Shown: positions 1 through 11,500 of the stretch, piece by piece
How positions within the stretch are numbered: position 1 is the first letter of the stretch
Layout of the letters: the number at the start of each line of letters is the position of its first letter
From: Tubiluchus corallicola
Taxonomy: Eukaryota; Priapulida; Priapulimorpha; Priapulimorphida; Tubiluchidae
DNA: 64,000 nucleotides
Reading direction: 5' to 3'
Assembly: GCA_030141605.1 (NCBI GenBank)
Contig: JAQGDQ010000009.1
Coordinates: 465,001-529,000 of the forward strand
Translations under genes and position numbers: made by a program
The notes under the pieces: model-generated
The model's input: the letters and a program-made list of their open reading frames with translations, nothing else
The model's database searches: none
What the model was told of the DNA's origin: nothing

Positions 1-1663
1 GCATTAATTTTTCCCAAAAAATGCCTAAGGAAGAGTGACACTCATTTAAGAGTAAAAGAACCGTTTGCCTGCTGAAACTACTTCCAGTTCCACCTCAAGA
101 ATAATAACTTGCAATTATTAGGAATGTTTACTCTCGCTGTTGATCTGGAAGTTAAATTGTTACATAAGATAACCTCACATTTTTCGATAGAAATGTAATG
201 TGTTGATTCTCGCCAAACGCACGACGCAAAAGCGTTCGCTACTTTTAAAACTGAATTCCCTAAAATGCAGAGAAGTATTTTTAATGTAGGTACTATTTCT
301 AACATTTTCTATCAAAATGAAAAATTAATGAAAAACACTGACTGCAATCTCAACTTTCCAACATTAAGTCGTCAACAATGAACCGCCATTCTTTAACTAC
401 AGTGTCGCGATCTGTTGGGCACCAAAATAAGCTTAATCTGTTTGGCATTTTGCCAATCTCTTCATCCAGAGAAATTATCCACTCCTGAGTCCACGAATAG
501 TAGTACAAAGTACTGCAGTAGAGCTATTGTAAACGCTTCTGAAAATTTTCAGAGCCAAACTAAGACAGATCGCTGGTACATGTCTAATCTAATCTAATAT
601 CTCTTCACTTGTAACGGTACCTATTGAAGAAGCTCTAGCTACTAGCTAGTCACTACTTCATCGTCTAGAAGATATTCCCATACATCAGCATCTATCCAAA
701 CAAGTTCATGACTTATTAATCTAGTGTTGTTAATATATAATTAAAGGAAAATAACATCTATTAACTATGCAGCTGATGGCTTTTATACCATTAGGTCTTA
801 CAGCTTTTCATTAAAGGAGAAAAGCCAGTAAAAGACCACTGCGGAAATTGACCGATTGAATTTACTCTTATTGGATGGTGCTGCCCTCTATTAATGATCG
901 ACAGGCATTGTTGTGTTGTCCGGTTTTTGCGTTTAGCGAACAATGGATGGCATGCTGGCAGGTGCTAGAACATGAGATTCTAGTAAGGTTTACGAGGTTT
1001 TCAAGTCAATCTAAGTGTTTCGTTAACAGAAATAAATGTTAATATCGTAAACTCTATTTTTAGTGTTGCATCAATTCATCTCTTGCCTTACATAGTCTCC
1101 GTTAAACGTTTCAATGCATTATTAGCCAGCACATTACGAGCGGCAAACCGCTATAACTGGGGAGAAAAACAGGTAATATAATAAACTGTCGTGAGTATTA
1201 TTTCAATGCAATACAGAAATATTGTATAGCAAGACAATTTAGCATTATTTCTAAATTATCTAAAACAGAAGCTAAAATCGAAATGTTCACAAAATAAAAT
1301 GCATTAACAGTCATTTGTTTTCAAATACATGATAAGAACAATATTAATTTTTAACACAAAACAACAGTCATTTGTTTTCATATACATGACATGAACAATA
1401 CAATAGACCTTTTCTCAAAAGCAGTAATAACAGTATACAATTTTATCACAGAAATCATAGTTTTTGGTTTACAAATGTAACTGTTTGTGATGTGTTGCAA
1501 GCACACGACATTAAGATGCATGTAATTATGTCAATTTAAGTTGATCAACAGCACTAACACAAGAACATACTAATAAAGAGAAGGCCTATAAGTTTTGGCA
1601 CACACATTACTTGCTTAAATCGTAATGTACTAAAGGCTGTAGACTAACTATTGCAATGAAATG
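1..1663. other. Gene-poor flank
   Basis: No exon or RNA gene is recognisable. Open frames here are short and have no protein-like composition. The only structure seen is a short imperfect direct repeat, listed separately. This is downstream of ABCD4 on its strand. Confidence 0.5.
1307..1403. repeat. Imperfect tandem duplication, 57-bp period
   Basis: The string beginning acagtcatttgttttca occurs at 1307 and again at 1364. It is followed in both copies by a diverged atacatga..gaacaata stretch. The two copies share about 40 bp. No function is implied. Confidence 0.6.
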
Positions 1664-2054
1664 TAGGGGTGAGCATTCTTTACCAGAAAGCAACTTTGAA
1701 TCAAATTTGGGACTTTCAACTCAAATTAAACTGAATTTTCAGATTTCAAATCTGAATTGAATTCAAACTGAACTTTAAAGATTTTTGAATAAATTTCCAG
1801 AGCATTAATAAAAGGCAGTCTCACAAAGATCATGCATATTACTTGAGTTTGTTCTATAGTAAAAATGTTTAAAAATTTCACACAGACGTCGCAGCTAAAT
1901 TGTGTTGATTGCATGATGTTTCAAATATTTTAATGATAAAGAATGTATGTAACTGAAGTGCTAAATTATTAGAATTCATAAGTTTAGGTTAGCAAGGAAT
2001 TCAAACTAAAAAAACTTGTTCGAATCGAATTGGACCGTTCGATGCTCACCCCTA
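1664..2054. mobile_element. hAT-like MITE with taggggtgagcat termini
   Basis: A 391-bp element is bounded by perfect 13-bp terminal inverted repeats, taggggtgagcat at 1664 and its reverse complement ending at 2054. The flanking 8-mers, atgaaatg on the left and atagaatg on the right, agree at 6 of 8 positions, which fits an aged 8-bp hAT target duplication. The interior is rich in gaattcaaa/ttcgaatcg motifs and has no coding capacity, so it is non-autonomous. Superfamily is inferred from repeat and duplication length only. Confidence 0.7.
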
Positions 2055-2955
2055 ATAGAATGTTTATCTGTAGACTGCAATGTCTGATGGCTAAGCAGAA
2101 TGTTTTGTTTTAAAACCAAGATCAAGAAGTCATCGAAATAGTAATTAGGGGACTGTAATTAATGTATTTTAGATCCGGCTGTATTCTTGCAAAAACTCTT
2201 ACAAAAAAGAAACAGCAGTATCTTAAATTCTACTGCAATGAATAGCATTATTCTCCTTGAAAAATAATTACTGTGAATACAATGATTTTCACCAAAATAG
2301 AAAAATTCAAAATTTAATGTATTTTATATGAAATTAATGGAGAAAAATAATCTAAAAATGAAATGCTATAATCATTTTGCACAAAATATCTGTTAGATGT
2401 ATAGGTTAGACTTTTTTATATAGGACTAAAGACTTATATGTTGAGACTAAATGTCTAAAACTAAAAAACAAAAAACTGTTTAATTATTTGATAAAACATG
2501 AAATTCAACAAAAAAGTAGTGGGGATGAATAATACTCCCACTAGACATTATTATCTAAATCAAAGTAAAAATGGACTCGAAATTCAAATGCATACTTGAC
2601 TTATTATCGCAACTAAAACTAAATGCTATGACACATTTAACCTAAAAAATGAAGCAATTAAATGAATCTATATATAATGATGACACATTTGCCATCACTG
2701 AAAATTTGCTCTTTGCTCATAAAATTATAACATAACAGAAATAATATAATAAAATAAGAAATCCCTGCATGATAGAATCACAGCATAATTGAAAAAAATC
2801 AATGATTAAAGGCTGATTTCACTTAATAAATATCATCTAAAAATTACTTATGCTTTCCAAAAAATGACATAATTCAACTAATTTAGACATTATTTTTTTA
2901 TATCTTTCATTTTTAATATGACATCAAAATAGTGTCAGTCTCAAGCAGAACACCA
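2055..2955. other. 3' flank / probable 3' UTR of ABCD4
   Basis: AT-rich sequence immediately downstream of the ABCD4 stop on the minus strand. It probably contains the 3' UTR. I found no convincing minus-strand polyadenylation signal that I would place with confidence, and no other gene. Confidence 0.4.
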
Positions 2956-5900
2956 TCATAACATTGTCACTGAATCATCAATTGCGTCAACTGGAGACAG
3001 ACTCCAACCACCTTTTCCATCCAACCTTAATTCATAATCGTGAAATTGCCGTACACTTTTCCTGTGACCAACACTGATTAGGGTAATTCCTAAGCGCTTG
3101 CACGTGTCATATAATATCTTTTCCATGTCAACAGAAACTGCACTTGTAGCCTCATCAAGAGCTAAAAAACAAAATCATGTCACTGTGAAATTTTTGTACA
3201 GATGTCATTTGCACTATGACATGGTGTTAATACAAAAATAACAATAATATTACATGAAAAAGTGTAAAATGAAAAGCACGCTGTGAAAACAGCTTCAGTA
3301 CAATGTCTCTTTTTTTAGTTTTGTAACTTTTCCTAGAGGAAGTAAAGATATTTCAGCCATTTTATGGACTTTATTAAATTATGATGCACGATTATATGCT
3401 GCCAAAACATAAAAAGTAAATTTTGGACAAAAAAAATGACAGCATTCGTTCGAAATTGATAATACAATATTCCACACCCTAAAGAATGAAAACAATATGG
3501 CAAGTCATACAATTATTACATTTCACTACTAAGAAAGTAAAAAGAAGTTTCTAGTAAAAACTCCACGATTTTTCAAAATAATGCTGGACCAGTAAACACA
3601 ATGGAGCAAAAACATATCATTGATTAGTACTCATGTTATTCCTGCTATAATTTATTTCATCATAAAACCGATTACCCTGCAATCGATGTGTCACTCAACA
3701 TAATGAAGATGTTAATCACTGCTCATACTCTCTTATACATAATTAATGAGATTTTTATGCTTATTGCAAAGCAAGCAGCACTCCGCTCAATGCCACCAAT
3801 GTCTTCAGATCAGACTTGGTTCACGGAAATTCAGAAGACCGAAGAGCTACAATATTCAGCAGTTCAATACACGGTGTTTCCAGTAAGTCATACCTCATTC
3901 AAAACAGACCTCAGCTGGCGTGCATTATTGGAACATAAAGGAAAAGTTGTGCAGTCAGAAGACCTGAGAAAAGACTGGAATTTTGAGCAACAGGACGAAA
4001 ACCAACCGTTCAAATATGTGAAAAAAGACAAACCTTGGGGTGAGCTGTATCGCCAAGTAAGCCGTCCATATGGTGGTGAGTTTATAAAAACTATTGACAT
4101 TGTGCACGATAAGGAACCTGTTGAAACTGACGAACAAGAGAGCCTGCAGTTGGAAAAGACAGATGGTAAGACGAAGTCTCTAGTTTGCTACAGCACTAAG
4201 AAAAGAACACGACGCCCCCAAATGTGGAGGTCGAATTATGGATGCCACTACCCATGCCACTATGAGTGCAAGACAATCTGTCATAATAGTCCGGTAAGTT
4301 AAACAGCAAGTAAATCAGTCTATGCAAAACTTAAAACACAGTAAATTAAAACAAAATAAATTGTTTTACTTTGCTATTTATGTTGTTTGAATGACTGAAG
4401 TTTTGAATATCAATCAGTTTGAATGGCTAATTGTTAAAAAATAACCTCAATTAAATATTTCATATAGGCAAGTAAACACAAAATTAGTCAACGATATAAT
4501 CTACATATACATATTTAGCAGCACGATAAGAATACAAATTTTAATAAATGAGAGCTTTTCCAATTATTATACTGAGCACTATAAATAACCCCTTGGGAGT
4601 ATGAACCATTCATCTGCAATAATCAGCAAAACTAAATTAATTTTAAATTAATTAAAATACTGTCCATGAAACTGCTCAAACGTTTTTGCAAAAACTCTAT
4701 TTTACAAACTAAGCTTATGAGTATATTAAACCAGCCGGACCAGTTGGTCAGCAAAACTAAATACAGTCATTACTATTATGCGTACTCCACCCTCACCCCA
4801 ACAGTAAGCTACATGGCCGATTCTTCAATATAAATACGAGTAACCAATTAAATCAATACTGAAAACATCAAGACGCATGATCAAACTGCAGGTCACAGAT
4901 TGCTTTCATGCATGCACTTGTGATGCATTATTAATTTTCAACTTGGCAACATTACTTTGTAATTAAGTTGCAGTTGTAGCGAGTGCAGGTGAATAATTAA
5001 GGTGAATAATTAACTACAGGTCATTAGGGATTAGAGGCGGTAGATTTCACGATGAAGATTATTGATTATGCTTGCTCATACGCCATTCACAGCTTATAAC
5101 AAACTGATTCCTCAAAAGTGCGTATTAGATCAAGTGGCACGCAGAAAATGTGCCAAAGCTTTGCGACATTATAAAAAGACAGTAATAGTATAGCTTGAAA
5201 ACTACAATGCTAACACTTATGTGTAAACTAAACACCAAAAATCTTAGGTAGTTTCCTTAGATTTTTCGAAAGATACAGAAGTTTAGAACAAGTAAAAAAA
5301 TGCCGGAAAAAATTTGCGTGCCACTACTATTAATATTCACAGTTAGTGCTTACGTGTGTCCACTGCAATCTAGATGAAAGCGTATCTTCCAACAGCTGAC
5401 ACAGTTTTTTGCTTCTTTACGGGGTATTCGAATTCTTACATTTTTAAAGGATATTTGGTTTCTTAGTTCTTTAAGAGGTATTTAGTCACAGCCCTCCCAA
5501 TTTTTGGCTTTAATCCTCTAACTAAAACAGCTCTGTGTGGCCGTCGTGCACTTTCTCTGGGAAGTCCAGGTACCGTTGTTCATAGGACTAAGTTCCATTT
5601 TTTCTTCACAACAAACTTTATTTTCTGTGGAGAAGATCATGATGTAAGAAGGTCGACTCTTTTGTCTGCTGGCATGTAATGACTGCTTTAAATATGTCAA
5701 TGATTACTAGCTGACGTTGTTCTGGCATTTAGTTTTATAGCATGCAAAAGTTTTTCGCCCATCACTTAAAAACTGTTAAAACTATAAATTTGCAGCTTAT
5801 AAAAACAAAAACGAATGAATTGCAGTATTATGCAATGAAATTTCAACTTTGTACAGTACTCACTTCTAATATTACTGTAGTTTACATCTCAGTACTCCGA

Positions 5901-8496
5901 GCTTCATGTATGTCATGAACCAGCCGACCATGCACAGCGTGTGCCTGTGTGCTTAGCAAATGAAGTTAAATAGCACTAAGCCTAGCTTATAAATGGATAG
6001 GTAGCGGCAAGAAAATCCCTTCAGGGCAGTTTCGTATACCATGATGCTCCAGTTGTTTATTTTGTAGAGGAAAGATATACATATAGCCCAAACAGGTAAC
6101 TCGTCTCAGAAAATTGAAGTGCACGAAAACACTCTTCTTAAATAGGATAAAGCTTAAAAAAATTGTCATGAAATTTTATATCACTTACATGCTGTCATAT
6201 TGCATACAGAGCTTGCATTAATAGTAATGCTGAATAAAACTTGAACTCCGGCAATGACCTAAGTCATTTGAAACAAGTTTATATAACATTGTGTACAGGT
6301 TAGAAAAATATCAGAACATTTGCAGTACACTCTTCACTAACTAAGCAAAGCAACTTGACAATAAAATGAATTATTGGTTTTTTTGGTGAGGCTGTGATGT
6401 TTTACCAGTTGACACAAACATTTTAAATTACTAAAAATTTGCTTTTCTAAAAACCTTCCTTTGTCCTTCAAAGGATAAGCATAATGCTAGGTAATATAAA
6501 TTTGTGTGGAATATTTTTGGGACATACTTTAAAATTCCCTTTTCTGCCCCTTTAGCTTTAATGAGCAACATCCTAGTCCTAACATGAGCATAACCATAAT
6601 AAATAAGCCTTGGCAATAAATGTTAAATGTGAGCATGGCAGTGTGTCAGACTGTATGAAAATAAACAAGCTTACAACAGAAAAGACACCAAAATAGACAC
6701 AATGTTTTCTTTTGTAGGCAGAGACCCAAAGATTTCACAAGTTCCTGGAGAGCAAGCAATTATATGATTCAGTTTCTGCAGAAGCTTGGTTTAAAGGCAA
6801 TGACAAGCTAATATCTCACTTAAACAACCAGGTTTGAATATTTGAATGAAATTCTAGCGTTACAATCCCCTTATTATTTTAATTAAATAAATGCTAACTG
6901 CGACTGCTTTCTTTACACAAATGCTAACAATTTACTACTTTTTTGACTAATGGAAAATTCTGGACATTGTCAGCTTAAGCATAGTACAAATGCAAAAACC
7001 TCTCATGCTATCAACTATTCAATGACTTAAATACTGAAAATGCAAGGCAGTTACAAACGCGTAATTTCTCATGCTTGCGCTTTTTGACAAGGCAATAAGG
7101 CTTAGTGGAAACCACAACGTTTTGTAATGAACAAAACATGTCAGCAGCTATATTTGCTTCCAGATTAGTCACCTTCAACATGACAACCAGGATCTTAAAG
7201 ATCGACTCCGAGACAGTAAAATGAAGCTGAAGGATCAAGCAGGAGAGCTTATAGAAAAATCAGCTGTAAGATTCATCTTTTCTATAAAAACAAATATTCT
7301 GGACATGCAGAAAACGTGCCCAAGTTTTGATAATGGTATTATAAAAAGAAAATAACTGCGTCTCTTAAACATTGACACGCTGATGTTGTATGGGCTTTTG
7401 TATAAACATCAAAATTTTAGGTCATTTCCTTAGATGTTTCCGGAAACAAAAGTCTTAAATCAACAAGTCAAAAAATAAATACCAGAAAAAATTTGTATGT
7501 CGCTATTGTTCAAATTCACAGCAAGTGTTCTATGTGTCCACCATTTTCACTGCAAATTATACGAAGATGTTTCTTTCAGTAGAGAAAAACTTTTAACTTT
7601 AGTTCCTTTGCAACAAAGTGATCAACAACTCTGTGCGGCCGTCGTACACTTTTCGTAGGCCAGAGGATTAACCCCCATTTTTGACAACAAATCTTTATCA
7701 CGTCTTTATGTACTCTGGTGATGACCATGATGCTATCTGGTTGATTACCTTATTCTTTTTCTGCTATGTATTGAGCGCTTTATACATCAATGTGCCTGTT
7801 TTTCAACTGATGATTAGGTGACATTGTTCTGGCATTTAATTTGTAACATACAAAAGCTTTTCGGCCATAGCCATAAAACCACTAAAGTTATAAGTTGTAA
7901 CTACCACAGTCAAAAGCAAATTTATTTTAATACCATGCTCTGAAATTTTATCTTTATACATTACTCGCTTCTACTAGAATTGCAGGCTATACTTCTGCAC
8001 ATTTTTTCTGCACCACCCTATATGCTGAACTTGGCCGCAAAAACTTCAAATTACAGTAGTAGACATACTATGAGAACTGCCAACTTGGCACAATTACAAT
8101 AAGGCATAAACTCACTAATTAATCACCACCTCTTGTGACAGCCAGCTTGAAATTCTAATGATGAATTTCTTATTGAAACAGTCCCGAATTATTCAATTGT
8201 ATCTAAAATTTTAAAGATCGATATGCGCACCCAATGCAGCTGTGCAATTTATTTTACACTATAAAAAAACTATATAAGTAATTATAATCACTTTGGATTT
8301 GAGTCACACAAAGTAGCTTTCTACTACACTATGTCTATTATGCTAATGTAATATTCCTATTACACACGTAGTTTTGAAGCAAAAATGTTAGTTTCAATCC
8401 CTATATATATATTTTTACAGGATGATATAATGTATATATACACATTATATTATCCTGTAAAAATTAAAATACATATTTTTACAGGATGATATAATG

Positions 8497-8527
<31 letters not shown>

Positions 8528-11500
8528 TATATTATCCTGTAAAAATTAAAATACATGCAACTTTTTAACAGGAAATAAAGCATCTGGAGCATGACATCCG
8601 AGAAATGGAAAGCATGACAAAAAGGCTGGAAGATGAACGCGTCAAAACCTTGGAATCAGCAGATTGGGATCTTAGCCGTGCAAAGGTGCATGTTTGGCGA
8701 GTTACACTTTTATACACTTTTTATACTGTTTCGTAGCTTGACACAGGGCATACCTAAAGGTAAAGTGAATAAGAGATGAGAACTTGGCAAAAAAGTTGCA
8801 TTTAAGATTTGCAGACCTGAGAAACCATTTCACGTAAAAATGAGTATAAAACGTAGAAAGCCTGGGGATCATCTTGCCCTTGGCAGGGGTCTGGGGGGCA
8901 CATAATGGTCAGAAATGGGTATCAAAATCAAATTATCAAAAAAAGAGACAGAAAAAGTAAAAAAAATAGGGTAATTTTTTGGCACTACTGAGCTTTTTTA
9001 TTATGTTGTTAGTGCAGTTCACTGTGCTTTATATATAAATACATTCTTTCTTGTACACATGAAAAAAGCTCACTAACACATAAAAGCATTTAGTTTACAA
9101 TAACTGTAATGCCCTTTAGTATAATATGCATCACGAGACTCATGAACACTGTTGGACTATTGAGAATATTACTACTAATTGTGTCACTGTTGATGGCAAA
9201 GTAAGCCTGGTGATTTTGAATGTGAAGTTGTAAATGCGTATGAACTGAAATTTGAAGTGTGGGCTCATGTGGAAGACTGGTCAAAATGGTAGGCAGTGCC
9301 TATTTTAGAAGCATGACAATAAATCAAACGTAATTACTTTTTAAAGTTAACAAACAACATATCCTTTTAAAAACAAAAAGAACTTTTCCCAACAGTATCA
9401 GTATGACTAATGAGTACAGAAAGTAGTTTTTATTTGTGTGGTACTATGTACAGAATAATTATACAATAGCAATACAAAACATTTGGCACTGGCCCCGAAA
9501 TAATTTACAGCACGGGGAAAAATTGTACAGTACCCAGTAATGTACTATAACTTTTTATGAAGTAAAATAACAGAATATTTTAGCAGATTATTGTGAATAA
9601 AAAGTGATAAAGGGAAATTTCTTCAAACCGGGCTGCACGTTTTCTCAAAGCATCAAACAATTTAAAATTCAACTTGTTTTAATTTTACACAGCGGGATAT
9701 ACAAAAGTCACTCCACCAGATCACCGACCTTGAAGCAGATAACGAAGAGCTTCACAAAGAAAACATTAAGCTAAAAGAAGAATTGGACAGTCTTAGAACT
9801 GATGTGATTGACAAGTTGGAAGAATTGTTAGAAGAAGTTACATATGACAAACACATGCTGGAAAGCAAAGTCAATCGACTGTTAGATAATGGTAAAATAT
9901 AGAATTTTGATATATGAAAATCAAACAGTAATTGAATCCATTGCTAAGTAATTTGCTTGCTGAAACTCAGAAACTGTCTGGTAACATACTGTGTAATAAT
10001 AAAAGCCAAGTCACATTATTGCTGTAAATTATTATAACTTACCAGGTTTTTTAACACATTTGCAGCGGATCAAAGTTATTATTTAAATAAATATTATTTC
10101 AGAAAAAGACCTAGTCATGGAAATCAACAGACTGAGGGCTGGCAGATTTGGGCAGCATTCTCCGGTCCGATATCATGCCTCTTCGCCAACGAGGGCGTAC
10201 CGATCACGGCAAACCAAAAAATCTGACAACACAAAGTCAGACCAAGGTGCGACAGATCAGTACAACACACAGTCTGTGCAGCATGTGTTGCAAAGATGGC
10301 GAAGCAAGATTAGAACGCCACCCAGTGGCCGACATTCAAATCCATCTAGGTGAATGTGACCATTGACCGAAAAAACGCTTTTAAAAAAAATTATGTCCGC
10401 CTGAAGATATAACGCGATGAGCTAATAAATAACACAATTGATATGCAGCTGTTGTTTGTGTAATTGTCCTTTACAGAGACTATGGCACATCAAATGTACC
10501 TTATGAAAACAGACATTCTGGTAATTACTTACGCTGTATTGTATAAAAGCAATTAAAAATGTTTGTATGGAAACAATTTCACTTATTTTACCACTCAATA
10601 CACGTACAGTGTATAGCGTAGATAAAATCACTAGATGAATCATTAAATCAAGAAATTATTTTGCACACAATGTTATAATTATTTTACAGCACACAAACAA
10701 GATAGACAAACAGGGACAAGGATTTGCTCGTAAATTTTTCTTCAGCTGCACGAAAAAATGTAATAGATATAACAACTGACATTTTACTGCACTACAGAAA
10801 TACTTCCAAAACATCTTTAAAGCTGTGATAATTTGGCAAAATGTTTAAAACCAGTCCCAAAAATTTCTTTCTTGGACCCCTTTTAATATCAGACCTCAAT
10901 TTATACAAGAAGTAAACCATATATAAAAAAAACGGTGTCATATCTATATATATATCTTCAGGTGTGTATTATTTTCTTTAAAAGACATGTTTTGATTTTG
11001 TTTTGACAAACAAGTGATGTTTTCACAAAGCTTGAATACTCTGGAGAAAATTACTAATGCTAAAGTCAAAAGATGGTCACTAAGAGAATCAGCATTTTAT
11101 TTGAGGCTATGAGTCATATTCTCAAAATATTGTGTGTTGCAATTTGTTGTCTGAAAATAATTCTCAAGTGCTACTGTCGAGAAAAATACAAGCTAATTTC
11201 CTGCTGCTAGGCAGAATTTTACTATGGCAAAATACGTATCACTAAGAGAACATGGCAAATACAAACCGCACAAAAATTTTTACTTTTTAAGAACTACAAC
11301 GAATTCTTTTTCACTACAATATTATTGTAATGAACAAGATTATTGTGTAATGATTAAAATAATGAAGATGCATAACCGTGTCCTTATCTATGCTTACAAA
11401 AATTTTTCAAAATATTTTTCTCAAGCGTTTCAAAAACACGTACAGGTAGCATCTTTGTTTTTGAGAAAACGTAGATTTCCAAGTACTAAACAACTTTGGG

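Noticed and set aside
945-962. Possible first coding exon (atggatggcatgctggcag followed by gtgcta)
   Set aside because: The stretch is short, the donor is weak, and no downstream exon joins it. An exon here would force the nested gene to span the ABCD4 last exon without evidence.
3888-4137. Minus-strand frames opposite the nested gene's first exon
   Set aside because: They are shadows of the plus-strand coding exon; ABCD4 exons do not use this segment.
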